DNA of 15,562 nucleotides. Source: SIG603 sp964370635. Its GTDB lineage: Bacteria > Bacillota > Clostridia > Oscillospirales > Acutalibacteraceae. Where the stretch lies: assembly GCA_964370635.1 (NCBI GenBank), contig CAYJJU010000033.1, positions 1 to 15,562 on the forward strand, read 5' to 3'. Within the stretch, counting starts at the first letter, position 1, and each line of letters opens with the position of its first letter. The notes under the pieces were generated by a model. That model worked only from the letters and a program-made list of their open reading frames with translations. It searched no databases and had not been told where the DNA came from. The translations under genes were made by a program, and so were the position numbers. Shown here in pieces: positions 1-7,573 of the stretch.

Positions 1-428
1 ACTGTCCAAAAATCTGCAAGACAAGGAACAAATACTTGCAAATGACCGAGTAATATGAGGGTATATGAGGGAAATAGAGCCTGACCGATGCAATACGAAC
101 CCGTTTCTAAAGAGCTGTGTGGGCTTTCTATGGGCGTCAAATCCTTTTGCAAGGCGGAAGCATTACTGCAAGGCTTTTCCTTCTTATAAAACCCACACAA
201 CTCTTTAGAAATCTTTGACCCCAAATGAGTAGATTTTGTTCATAAACAAGGCAGTCAAATGAAGCAATACTTCCGTATTGCAAATTTGGCTAACGCAGTT
301 TGTGGGCAAAAGATGCTTGTTTGGGGCGGGTTCGGATTGCATCGGCCAGGCTATGTGTTTGTGACGCAGGAAGCAAAAAAATGAGCCAAGCTGGCTCATT
401 TTTTTGCGTTTGCGGATTTTTCGACAGT
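1..428. repeat. Composite inverted-repeat element (MITE-like), left end possibly outside window
   Basis: This stretch holds no credible gene and is built from nested inverted repeats. The outermost arms are 1-17 and 412-428, matching at 15 of 17 positions. Inside lies a three-armed block at 78-352: arm P1 78-103 with 327-352 (24 of 26), arm P2 104-126 with 189-211 (21 of 23), and arm P3 219-270 with 275-326 (gap-free, about 32 of 52 pairs, 4-nt loop ttcc). P1, P2 and P3 are almost directly adjacent, which would fold into a three-way junction. A smaller inverted repeat (15-20 with 35-40) and a tandem 9-mer ATATGAGGG (53-61 and 63-71) lie on the left. No transposase is present. A non-autonomous mobile repeat is the simplest reading. 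A structured RNA is the alternative. Confidence 0.6.
373..407. terminator. Bidirectional intrinsic terminator downstream of lysC
   Basis: A perfect 16-bp stem (373-388 with 392-407) closes a 3-nt loop. Seven A residues on one side and seven T residues on the other form the base, so it can terminate transcription in either direction. On the minus strand it is the first U-rich terminator after the lysC stop and probably ends the ACT-hom-thrB-lysC transcript. It sits inside the inverted-repeat element covering 1-428. Confidence 0.8.
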
Positions 429-431
429 TTG

Positions 432-456
432 AATCGGGCGGAAAATCCGCCCGATT
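432..456. other. GC-rich stem-loop after lysC
   Basis: A perfect 11-bp stem (432-442 with 446-456) encloses a 3-nt AAA loop, about 40 nt beyond the lysC stop. It lacks a T tract on either strand, so it is not a classical terminator. It could protect the 3' end of the lysC operon mRNA or belong to the neighbouring repeat element. Confidence 0.55.
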
Positions 457-496
457 TAAATATTATAGGGTTTTCACCACAACTCTCAACTATTAA

Positions 497-1708
497 TCAT
501 TCCTCGTCAAAAAATCTTGAGTGTATTGCTTCTACTGCTCTATCGCCGTCTTTTTTGTCGATTAGCACAGATATTTTAATCTCGCTTGTAGATATCATTT
601 GAATATTGATATTTGCATCAAACATTGCTTCAAACATTTCAGCCGCAACACCTGGGTGAGATTCCATGCCGGCGCCTACTATAGAAACCTTTGCCACATT
701 GTCGTCGGTCACTATGTCTGTGGCTCCGATAAGCTCTACATATGCTTTTAGCATTTCAACTGTCTCTGGCATTTTTGATTTTTCAATTGTAAAGCTAATG
801 TCCTTTGTTCCGTTTCTGCCTATCGACTGTAGTATAATATCGACATTTACATTTTTAGCCGACAATTTCGAGAAGATTTTAAAGGCAAGCCCTGGTTTGT
901 CAGGCACACCCACTATTGAAATTCTTGCAATATTATCGTCCTTTGCCACACCGTTTATCAACATTTTCTCCACTGTATTTTCCTCCTTAACAATTGTACC
1001 TTTTTCTCTTGTAAGACTTGATAAGACTTCAAGTTCTATATTATATTTTTTTGCCATTTCAACCGAGCGGTTATGAAGCACTTGTGCTCCCAAAGTTGCA
1101 AGCTCTAGCATTTCATCGTAAGAAATAACCTCAAGCTTTTTTGCGTTTGGAATTTTTCTTGGGTCTGCGGTGTAGACACCGTCAACGTCTGTATAAATTT
1201 GGCATCTGTCGGCTTTCATTGTAGCCGCAATTGCTACGGCACTTGTGTCAGAGCCGCCACGTCCCAAGGTTGTCATGTCGTCATAGCGATTAGTGCCCTG
1301 AAAACCTGCCAAAATGACAATATTTTTCTTATCTAGCTCTTTTTTAATTCTTATTGGATTAATTCTTTTAATTCTCGCCTCGCCATAGCTGCTTGTTGTG
1401 GAAACACCTGCCTGCCAGCCTAAGAGCGATACTACAGGAAAGCCTAGGCTTTCTATTGCCATTGCTAGAAGAGAAGCCGAAATTTGCTCGCCTGATGAAA
1501 GAAGCATATCCATCTCTCTTTTTGATGCACCGGGATTAATCTCCGCCGCTTTTTCGATTAAGTCGTCTGTTGTATCGCCTTGTGCAGAAACAACCACCAC
1601 CACTTGATTACCACTTTTATAGGTACTTGTTACTATGTCGGCAACATTAAAAATGCGTTTTGCATCTTTTACCGACGTGCCTCCAAATTTTTGTACTATT
1701 AACGCCAT
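497..1708 (-). CDS. lysC: Aspartate kinase (aspartokinase), alpha subunit with probable internal beta subunit
   Basis: This enzyme phosphorylates L-aspartate with ATP, the first step toward lysine, threonine, methionine and diaminopimelate. The 403 residues match the usual length of Bacillus-type LysC. The N-terminal kinase domain shows KFGGTS at residues 7-12, GFQG at 135-138 and the GRGGSDTSA loop at 149-157. Two ACT domains follow at about 261-325 and 338-398, the usual site of feedback binding by lysine and/or threonine. The ATG has an AAGGGG-type ribosome binding site and lies 13 nt after thrB, so it is the last gene of the operon. An internal GTG at codon 246 has its own strong ribosome binding site and probably yields a separate regulatory beta subunit of 158 residues. 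The family is certain. Which amino acid inhibits this enzyme cannot be read from the sequence. Confidence 0.97.
   Translation of the reverse strand: MALIVQKFGGTSVKDAKRIFNVADIVTSTYKSGNQVVVVVSAQGDTTDDLIEKAAEINPGASKREMDMLLSSGEQISASLLAMAIESLGFPVVSLLGWQAGVSTTSSYGEARIKRINPIRIKKELDKKNIVILAGFQGTNRYDDMTTLGRGGSDTSAVAIAATMKADRCQIYTDVDGVYTADPRKIPNAKKLEVISYDEMLELATLGAQVLHNRSVEMAKKYNIELEVLSSLTREKGTIVKEENTVEKMLINGVAKDDNIARISIVGVPDKPGLAFKIFSKLSAKNVNVDIILQSIGRNGTKDISFTIEKSKMPETVEMLKAYVELIGATDIVTDDNVAKVSIVGAGMESHPGVAAEMFEAMFDANINIQMISTSEIKISVLIDKKDGDRAVEAIHSRFFDEE
971..986 (-). promoter_or_regulatory. Internal ribosome binding site and GTG start for LysC beta subunit
   Basis: Inside lysC, GGAGGA (986-981) is followed after 7 nt by an in-frame GTG (973-971), codon 246. 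B. subtilis aspartokinase II is known to be made as an alpha subunit plus a beta subunit translated from an in-frame start at about codon 246 of the same gene. The matching position and ribosome binding site here argue for the same arrangement. An ATG three codons later (964-962) is an alternative start. Confidence 0.7.
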
Positions 1709-1721
1709 AGTTTTACCCCTT

Positions 1722-2615
1722 TCACTCTACTTCGATTTTTGCACCTTGTGAATCGGCGCTTAAAATTTTAATTGTCCAAGAGTTAATATTTTTCTTTTCA
1801 AATTGCTTTTCAATATTTTCTAAAAAGTCCTCGTTTGATGCCTCGATAAACGAAATTATCGTAGGCCCTGCACCACTCATATATGTTCCCAGTGAGCCTA
1901 GCTCATAGCTTGTTCTAAACACATTGTCGTAGTTATCTACAAGTGCGCTTCTGTAGGGCTGATGTATTTTATCACCCACCGCAACACGTAGATTTTCAAG
2001 ATTTCCCGAGAACAGCGACGCCGTCATAAGTCCGGACCTTGACAGGTTGTAAACCGCATCTTCCCTTGTGTATTTTTGCGGTAAAACTCCCCTTGCCTTT
2101 TCCGTTTTAAGTTCAAACGGCGGTATCATCACCGCAAATTTAATTTTGTCAGACACGGGAACGCTTACGCTATACACCCTGTTAGCCTCCATTGCCGAGG
2201 CTACAAGGCCTCCTGAAATTGCAGGGCTGGTGTTATCGGGGTGCCCCTCAATTTTTGCTGCAATATTTAAAAGCTCTGTCTTTGAAAATGGCGAGCCCAA
2301 AAGCCTGTTTGCGCCCAAAATACCTGCAACTATACAGGCAGAGCTGCTGCCAAGTCCACGTGCCATTGGTATATTATTTTCTTGCAGTATTTTAAGCCCC
2401 GGTAAATCTTTTCCGCACTGCTTATATATATACTGCGCCGCCCAATATATTAAGTTTGTTTCATCTGTTGGAATTTTTGTGTTATCGACTGCTTTTATCT
2501 CGATTTTATCCCACTCTTCCATCCACACTCTGTTATACATGCTAAGCGCTACACCCAAGGAGTCAAAACCTGCTCCTAAGTTAGCACTTGTCGCCGGAAC
2601 ATCTATGCGTATCAC
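1722..2615 (-). CDS. thrB: Homoserine kinase
   Basis: This GHMP-family kinase phosphorylates homoserine to O-phosphohomoserine, the substrate of threonine synthase. The 297 residues are typical. Visible motifs are the N-terminal VPATSANLGAGFDSLG block (residues 6-21), the ATP-binding loop ARGLGSSSA (85-93), EGHPDN (123-128) and the C-terminal glycine-rich GAGPT (248-252). The start is a GTG at 2615, chosen because AAAGGAGGG lies 6 nt upstream and the conserved N terminus begins there. It sits 13 nt downstream of hom and 13 nt upstream of lysC, clearly one transcript. No threonine synthase gene (thrC) is in the window, so the last step must be encoded elsewhere. Confidence 0.97.
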   Translation of the reverse strand: MIRIDVPATSANLGAGFDSLGVALSMYNRVWMEEWDKIEIKAVDNTKIPTDETNLIYWAAQYIYKQCGKDLPGLKILQENNIPMARGLGSSSACIVAGILGANRLLGSPFSKTELLNIAAKIEGHPDNTSPAISGGLVASAMEANRVYSVSVPVSDKIKFAVMIPPFELKTEKARGVLPQKYTREDAVYNLSRSGLMTASLFSGNLENLRVAVGDKIHQPYRSALVDNYDNVFRTSYELGSLGTYMSGAGPTIISFIEASNEDFLENIEKQFEKKNINSWTIKILSADSQGAKIEVE

Positions 2616-2628
2616 GAGTATCCCTCCT

Positions 2629-3867
2629 TTAATAGTCCGAAATTCTTACCTTTGAGGCCACTTCATATCCTCTTTCTTCAAGTTGACTTAACTCTTCTTC
2701 TATCTCGTATTCTGTCATGTCTTGCACCACAAAAGCAATTTCATCCTCAGGCGCATGTTTTCTTGTAAGATACGAAACTGTATTAAACACTTTTTCGGCA
2801 TAAAAACGTTCCTCAACGCCCTTATTTATAAGTCGTATGTACATCTCAGTGTTTTTATCCTTAAAGTCTTCTACAAAGTCCTCTATTTCGTCTTCCCAAT
2901 ATAAATACTTCTCTGAGCCATAATGCTTCACACAGTCGATAACGTCCGCCACTACAGCGCTTGCCGTAGGAAGTTTTCCGGCACCCTTGCCGTAAAACAC
3001 GACATCGCCCGTTGCATGCCCTCTTACCATGATACCATTAAAGACATCGTCGACATTTGCAAGCTGACTTTCTCTGCTTATGAAAAGTGGTGCTACTTTG
3101 ATGTTTATTTTCCCATTTTCGTTCATTTTCACACTGCCGATGAGCTTTATTACACCGCCCCAAGAGTCTGCATAGGCTATGTCTGCAAGTGTAATTTCTG
3201 TTATGCCTTGTGTGTCTACATATTTTGGGTAGACATGGTGTCCGAATGCCAGTGATGCAAGTATGCATATTTTTCTGCAAGCATCATGCCCCATGACATC
3301 GGCCTCTGGATTTCGCTCTGCATAGCCTAATTCCTGCGCAAGCTTCAGTGCATCTTTAAAATCCATATGCTCTCTTATCATTTTAGTCAAAATAAAGTTA
3401 GTTGTTCCATTTAATATTCCTGCAATTTCACTCACTTCATTTGCCGCAAGGCACTGGGTGAGTGGCCTTATTATGGGAATACCACCGCCTACACTTGCTT
3501 CAAATAAAAAGCTTCTGTTGTGCTTTTGCGCAGTCGATATAAGCTCCGCTCCCTTTTGAGCGACCAGTTCTTTATTAGAGCTTACCACGTCTTTGCCGTT
3601 TTCAAGGCAAAGTTTTGCAAATTCAAAGGCAGGACTTAAACCGCCCATTACTTCAACAACTATCTTTACGTCTTCATCATTAAGTATTATATCAAAGTCT
3701 TTTATAAATTTATCGCTATACTCTAAATCATCAAAATCTCTTAAATCCAAAATATATTTAACATTAATCTCTTCTTTTGCCCTTAAGGCGATTGATTTTT
3801 TTTGACTCAAAAGCACTTCAAGCACTCCAGAGCCTACAACGCCATGGCCTAATACCGCTATATCCAT
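2629..3867 (-). CDS. hom: Homoserine dehydrogenase
   Basis: This enzyme reduces aspartate semialdehyde to homoserine with NAD(P)H, at the branch to threonine and methionine. The 412-residue protein has an N-terminal Rossmann loop GHGVVGSG (7-14), the SSNKELVA segment (96-103, with the conserved Lys at 99), GGGIP (127-131), ILNGTTNFIL (151-160) and the catalytic-domain segment ELGYAERNPEADVMGHDACRK (179-199). Residues from about 340 to the end occupy the place of the regulatory ACT domain, but the usual DKPGVLA-like turn is not recognisable, so feedback control may differ. The ATG has GGGAGG 7 nt upstream, and the gene follows the ACT-protein gene by 16 nt. Confidence 0.96.
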   Translation of the reverse strand: MDIAVLGHGVVGSGVLEVLLSQKKSIALRAKEEINVKYILDLRDFDDLEYSDKFIKDFDIILNDEDVKIVVEVMGGLSPAFEFAKLCLENGKDVVSSNKELVAQKGAELISTAQKHNRSFLFEASVGGGIPIIRPLTQCLAANEVSEIAGILNGTTNFILTKMIREHMDFKDALKLAQELGYAERNPEADVMGHDACRKICILASLAFGHHVYPKYVDTQGITEITLADIAYADSWGGVIKLIGSVKMNENGKINIKVAPLFISRESQLANVDDVFNGIMVRGHATGDVVFYGKGAGKLPTASAVVADVIDCVKHYGSEKYLYWEDEIEDFVEDFKDKNTEMYIRLINKGVEERFYAEKVFNTVSYLTRKHAPEDEIAFVVQDMTEYEIEEELSQLEERGYEVASKVRISDY

Positions 3868-3883
3868 TTTTGAACCTCCCTAA

Positions 3884-4321
3884 TTAATTTGAAAGACTCT
3901 CTACCTTTAAAACACCTTTAAGGTTTTTTAAATTGTAGAGAAGTTCGTCTATATTCATGTTCATTTGCACCGTGCTTGCGGACACAGATATATATGCCCT
4001 ACCCTTTATAGGTATGTTTTGTGTAACCGTAAGTATGTTTGCATTTGCCTCGTGAAATATAGATAAAAAGTTTGCAAGCACACCGGGTCTGTCTGAAAGC
4101 ACTACCTGCACCGTCATTATCCCCCTCGCACTGCTTCTTGTATACGGAAACACAGAGTCCTTATATTTATAATAAACACTCCTTGATATCCCTGCTTTTT
4201 TTGTCGCCTCCGAGGTATTTTTAGCCTCGCCTGTCTCTAGTAAGGAGGAGGCATAAAGCACTTTTTCAAATACTTCAGGCAAAACAGATTTTTCTATAAT
4301 TAAAAATTTTTCTTCTTTCAT
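3884..4321 (-). CDS. pheB: ACT domain-containing protein, PheB/UPF0735 family
   Basis: The 145-residue protein resembles B. subtilis PheB. It has an N-terminal helix-rich region with an SRSVYYKYKDSVFP segment characteristic of the family, then one ACT domain beginning around MTVQVVLSDRPGVLANFLSIF and ending near the C terminus. ACT domains bind amino acids, so as first gene of the hom-thrB-lysC operon it is likely an amino-acid-responsive regulatory partner. Its ligand and target are not established, and despite the name no chorismate mutase motif is seen. I prefer the ATG at 4321, because GGAG lies 8 nt upstream and the protein then begins MKEE like PheB. A GTG at 4330 is the longer alternative. 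Confidence 0.9.
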   Translation of the reverse strand: MKEEKFLIIEKSVLPEVFEKVLYASSLLETGEAKNTSEATKKAGISRSVYYKYKDSVFPYTRSSARGIMTVQVVLSDRPGVLANFLSIFHEANANILTVTQNIPIKGRAYISVSASTVQMNMNIDELLYNLKNLKGVLKVESLSN

Positions 4322-4360
4322 TGTCCACACTCCATAAACGAATGTTTTTTACATGCGTAC

Positions 4361-4389
4361 AGTTTATCACAATAAAGTACATAAATCAA
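4361..4389 (-). promoter_or_regulatory. Probable sigma-A promoter of the ACT-hom-thrB-lysC operon
   Basis: On the minus strand TTGATT (4389-4384) and TAAACT (4366-4361) are separated by 17 nt, which predicts a start near 4354 and a leader of about 33 nt. That leader is too short for a riboswitch or T-box, so control may be allosteric or by a DNA-binding regulator. Confidence 0.45.
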
Positions 4390-4390
4390 T

Positions 4391-4428
4391 AGAAAAAACA
4401 CAAAAACTGCCTTATTAAAGACAGTTTT
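4391..4428 (-). terminator. Intrinsic terminator after the penicillin-binding protein gene
   Basis: On the minus strand an 11-bp stem with one G-U pair (4428-4418 with 4413-4403), a 4-nt loop and a T-rich tail (TGTGTTTTTT) lie about 56 nt after the stop codon at 4484. This separates the PBP transcript from the threonine operon downstream. Confidence 0.8.
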
Positions 4429-4483
4429 CATGTTTTGTATAAAATTCAGTAATTAACTAAATATTTTTATGCACTTTAACCAG

Positions 4484-6961
4484 TTACGGATTCGGCACCG
4501 CTGGGTCATGCGGATCTGGGTCGGGGTCTGGGTCAGGTACCGGGGTCGGTGTTGGAGTTGGTGGCACCGGTGTCGGTGTCGGGGTCGGAGTTGGAGTCGG
4601 TGGCACCGGAGTTGGAGTAGGTGTTGCAGGCACCGGTGTGACTGGTGCCGCTGTAGGCACTGTCGGTGGTACCGGTGTCGGCTGTACTGTAGGTGCCGTG
4701 GTAGGAACCACAGTAGGTGCTGCTGTAGGGCTAGGTGCAGCCGTCGGGCTTGCAACCGGAGCACCGTATGCAATATGGTCTGAAGTACCGTTACAGCTCC
4801 TTGGCACTGCATTTACATCGTACCAACCTGTAGCAAGCGCGCTACAATACGTACCCGCTAAAAGTCCGCTTGAGGTACAATAAGTCCTTGAAACTAGCTG
4901 GTCGCTATACTCAAAGGAACGCTCTTCGTCATAGCTCCAATGGTTTTGCCACAAATATTCCATTACATCTTGCCAAATATAAACACGGTTTGAAGCCGAG
5001 CCAGGCAAAGATTCTACCCTGTCACGATACCCATACCAAATTGCGCCGACGCCATAAGGCGAGCCGCCAACAAACCAAAGGTCGCTGGTATCATCTGTAG
5101 TACCTGTTTTACCAAAAATGTCAAGTCCGCTTACCTGTGCCGCGCCTCCTGTTCCTGCACTTCCGTAAATAGGCGCATGAAGCAGTTTGTTCATTATATT
5201 TGCATTGGTCTCAGACATTGCCTTTGTGGGAATATTGTCCCTATTATCAAGAACAATTAGTCCTTCGCTGTCTACTATATGGGAATAAGTCTTTGGTTCA
5301 TAGTAATTTCCGCCGTTTCCAAAAACTTGGAAAGCAGCCGCCATCTCCATAACCGATATACCATAGGTAACACCGCCTATTGAAACCGCCAAGCTGTATT
5401 GGTCATTTTGCGGATCAAGAGATGAAATATGAAGATTTTCTGTCATGAATTTATATCCTGCCGCAGGAGTAATCAAATTTAAAACCTGAGCTGCAGGGGC
5501 ATTCAAAGACACCATTATTGAGTGATAAAGCGTGGTATTTCCCGAAAAGACCCTTGAATAGTTGTTAGGGCCGGGTTGACCTTGTCCAAAGTAGTTTGGT
5601 AGTGGAGTGTCATTCATTACGCTACCATAGTTTATAGCACCTAGTTCTATTGCAGGCGCATATGCTGCTATTGGTTTTATTGCAGAGCCGGGTTGCCGTA
5701 CGGCATCTGCCGCATAGTTATACACTAGGTTACCCTCTTTTTCAAGAGTACCGCCCGATACGGCTATGACCGTGCCGTCATAGTCCATTACGAGCATGGC
5801 GACCTCTATATCTGTCCCCTGCGTATAAGGGTTGTTTTTAATGACATCGTGCACTCCCTCTTGTATGTCTGGGTCAAGATAGGAGTAAATTCTAAGTCCT
5901 CCGCCATATATCATCTCTTCGGCGCTTCCCGCAGAGATATTATACTGCTCGGCTAAATCATTTACGATTTGGTCAAACATAAGCTCTGTATACCAGTCCC
6001 AAATATTATGCGAGCTCATGGCTTGAGTTTCTTCCTCTTCCTCAACCATACCGATTTCAGACTTTTCTGCAAAAACATAGTTCATATTGTCTGCTTCTTC
6101 ACGGGCGAGCAGGTACTCATCCCTTGAAATTTTACCTTGATTATACATTTCAAGTAAAACTATAAGTTGCCTGTCCTTTGTATTTTCAGGAAATAGGATA
6201 GGTGTATATGCGTAAGGGTTCTTTGTAATTCCGGCTATTGCCGCACATTCTGCTATAGAGCATTCTGAAATTTCTTTACCAAAATAGATATCTGCCGCGG
6301 CTTGTACTCCATAAGCGCCACTGCCAAAGTTTACTATATTTAAGTAATATTCAAGTATTTCCTCTTTTGAATATTCTTTTTCTAGATTAAGTGCAGAGAA
6401 AATTTCTGTAAGCTTCCTTAAAAGACTTACCTGTGACTCCTGCGTAACGTTTTTTATGAGCTGTTGGGTAATTGTTGAGCCACCTGCACCGCCTGAGCCC
6501 GAAGCTAGGTTTATGCCTGCGGATATAGTGGTTTGCCAGTCGACACCGTCATGCTCAAAAAAGCGCTTGTCCTCGATTGCAACTATTGCATCTATCATAG
6601 TTTGAGGTATTTCTGAAAAGCTTATAGTAGTTCTATTTTCGACCCTATAAAAGTTTATATATTCCTCATACTCGCCGTCGTCGCCCTCAATGTACATCAT
6701 ACTAGACTGATTTAAGCTGTAATATTCCAGTGCAGGTATCGAAGTCCCCCTAAGGCTCCACACAAAAGAAGCCACGGAAAACAACACTACACAGCCGGTA
6801 ATTGACAAAATGACAAAAATTGTCATGAGAGTTTTACCTAATATAGACGCTAGCGTCTTGGTGGTTTCAACCGCCGAAACAGCAAGTTCGTCGTCTGCAT
6901 GCTTAGTATAAGCCTTAGTTTTTATATGTCTTACTTTACTTATGTCTTTTTTACTTGACAT
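4484..6961 (-). CDS. Class A penicillin-binding protein (PBP1A type), bifunctional glycosyltransferase/transpeptidase
   Basis: This protein polymerises lipid II into glycan strands and crosslinks the peptides outside the membrane. The 825 residues hold a charged cytoplasmic N terminus, one transmembrane anchor (about 41-70), then a GT51 glycosyltransferase domain with EDKRFFEHDG (130-139, catalytic Glu130), GGSTITQQ (160-167), RKLTEIFSALNLE (182-194) and NFGSGAYGVQAAA (211-223). The transpeptidase domain shows the SxxK motif SAIK with nucleophile Ser426, SLN (485-487) and KTGT (618-621), so both activities look intact. From about 738 the tail is Pro/Thr/Ala-rich, ending in a DP repeat. GGAGG lies 6 nt before the ATG. 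It is a single-gene unit, divergent from the sporulation pair, with its own terminator. Confidence 0.96.
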   Translation of the reverse strand: MSSKKDISKVRHIKTKAYTKHADDELAVSAVETTKTLASILGKTLMTIFVILSITGCVVLFSVASFVWSLRGTSIPALEYYSLNQSSMMYIEGDDGEYEEYINFYRVENRTTISFSEIPQTMIDAIVAIEDKRFFEHDGVDWQTTISAGINLASGSGGAGGSTITQQLIKNVTQESQVSLLRKLTEIFSALNLEKEYSKEEILEYYLNIVNFGSGAYGVQAAADIYFGKEISECSIAECAAIAGITKNPYAYTPILFPENTKDRQLIVLLEMYNQGKISRDEYLLAREEADNMNYVFAEKSEIGMVEEEEETQAMSSHNIWDWYTELMFDQIVNDLAEQYNISAGSAEEMIYGGGLRIYSYLDPDIQEGVHDVIKNNPYTQGTDIEVAMLVMDYDGTVIAVSGGTLEKEGNLVYNYAADAVRQPGSAIKPIAAYAPAIELGAINYGSVMNDTPLPNYFGQGQPGPNNYSRVFSGNTTLYHSIMVSLNAPAAQVLNLITPAAGYKFMTENLHISSLDPQNDQYSLAVSIGGVTYGISVMEMAAAFQVFGNGGNYYEPKTYSHIVDSEGLIVLDNRDNIPTKAMSETNANIMNKLLHAPIYGSAGTGGAAQVSGLDIFGKTGTTDDTSDLWFVGGSPYGVGAIWYGYRDRVESLPGSASNRVYIWQDVMEYLWQNHWSYDEERSFEYSDQLVSRTYCTSSGLLAGTYCSALATGWYDVNAVPRSCNGTSDHIAYGAPVASPTAAPSPTAAPTVVPTTAPTVQPTPVPPTVPTAAPVTPVPATPTPTPVPPTPTPTPTPTPVPPTPTPTPVPDPDPDPDPHDPAVPNP
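4487..4750 (-). repeat. Low-complexity Pro-Thr/Asp-Pro repeat in the PBP tail
   Basis: The DNA is built from short degenerate units encoding PT, PV, TP and finally DP dipeptides, covering residues 738-825 of the penicillin-binding protein. Such tails are common in clostridial class A PBPs and probably reach into or through the wall. Their length tends to vary by slippage. The complementary reading frames give long Arg/Cys- or His/Arg-rich ORFs that are artefacts of this composition. Confidence 0.85.
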
Positions 6962-7044
6962 TTTTTACCTCCAAAAAGTATATTTTACCATTTTAGTGCA
7001 AAAATAATCACATAAGCACTAAAAATTATTTGAGTGAAAGGTTA

Positions 7045-7485
7045 ATGCAAATTTATTGCATAAAAAAGATGATGAAAAAATTAAATTTATTAAGATCAAT
7101 CGATAAAAAAAACGTACTGTTTATTATTGTATCACTAATAATCTTATGTATTACAATTTTAACAATTTTTTTTAATCCTCAATCTGCGCAGTTGCCTTTA
7201 GGAGTGAGTGCGCAAGAGTTCAATAAAAATAGCACATATAATTATACCTCAACACAGGATACAAGTCAAGAAAGCTCAGAAATTAAAAATGAAACCGCAG
7301 ACAGCTATCTTGTAACTATCGAAAATGAAAAAATTTGCGTATATAAAAATGATGAGCCTATACCACTTGAGCAAGATGTGGTAGCCGTGAGTAGCTTAAA
7401 TTTTACAGATAAGATACTGCTTGAGCAAGGCGTCCACTTCTCCTCTCATAATGATATGATAAATTTTTTACAGAATTACGAATAA
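7045..7485 (+). CDS. Membrane-anchored protein with BofC C-terminal-like domain
   Basis: The protein has a short basic N terminus, one hydrophobic transmembrane segment (about residues 24-43), a Ser/Thr/Asn/Gln-rich linker and a C-terminal domain of about 60 residues. That domain, from SYLVTIENEKICVYKNDE to the end, has the pattern of the BofC C-terminal domain: two short strands, a central proline-containing loop, then an 'LLEQGVHFSS' segment. BofC in B. subtilis acts in the intermembrane space of the forespore in sigma-K checkpoint signalling, and many Clostridia have short proteins with only this domain. The adjacent SASP gene fits a sporulation role, but this is inference. The start is uncertain: ATG 7045 has AAAGG close upstream, while TTG 7030 and ATG 7069 are alternatives. 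Confidence 0.6.
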   Translation: MQIYCIKKMMKKLNLLRSIDKKNVLFIIVSLIILCITILTIFFNPQSAQLPLGVSAQEFNKNSTYNYTSTQDTSQESSEIKNETADSYLVTIENEKICVYKNDEPIPLEQDVVAVSSLNFTDKILLEQGVHFSSHNDMINFLQNYE

Positions 7486-7501
7486 ATTGTAAAATTTGGC
7501 A

Positions 7502-7531
7502 GTCATATTTTGCTTCTAGCTAAACAAACTA
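7502..7531 (+). promoter_or_regulatory. Candidate forespore (sigma-G/sigma-F type) promoter of the SASP gene
   Basis: CAAACTA (7525-7531) matches the sigma-G -10 consensus CATACTA at six of seven positions. GTCATA (7502-7507), 17 nt upstream, shares only ATA with the TGAATA -35 consensus. The position, about 45 nt before the SASP start, and the nature of the gene support forespore control. Confidence 0.45.
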
Positions 7532-7573
7532 TAAACACAAGCGCATTAATACAAAATATTAAGGAGAATTATT

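Noticed and set aside
1..428. CRISPR array or origin of replication
   Set aside because: Repeats are inverted rather than regularly spaced direct repeats, and there are no DnaA boxes or cas genes.
205..602. Short open frames on both strands at the left edge
   Set aside because: They start in or run through the terminator hairpin and the inverted repeats, or overlap lysC antisense, and show no ribosome binding site or protein-like pattern.
2922..3280. Cys/His-rich antisense and alternate frames within hom
   Set aside because: The hom frame carries all the family motifs here, and the others are shadows.
4453..4883. Arg/Trp/Cys-rich and His/Gln-rich frames across the PBP tail
   Set aside because: They are out-of-frame readings of the PT/DP low-complexity tract.
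6962..7044. Promoters in the divergent PBP/BofC-like gap
   Set aside because: TATACT occurs on the minus strand but lacks a -35 at the right distance, and no clear sporulation sigma pair was found on the plus strand.
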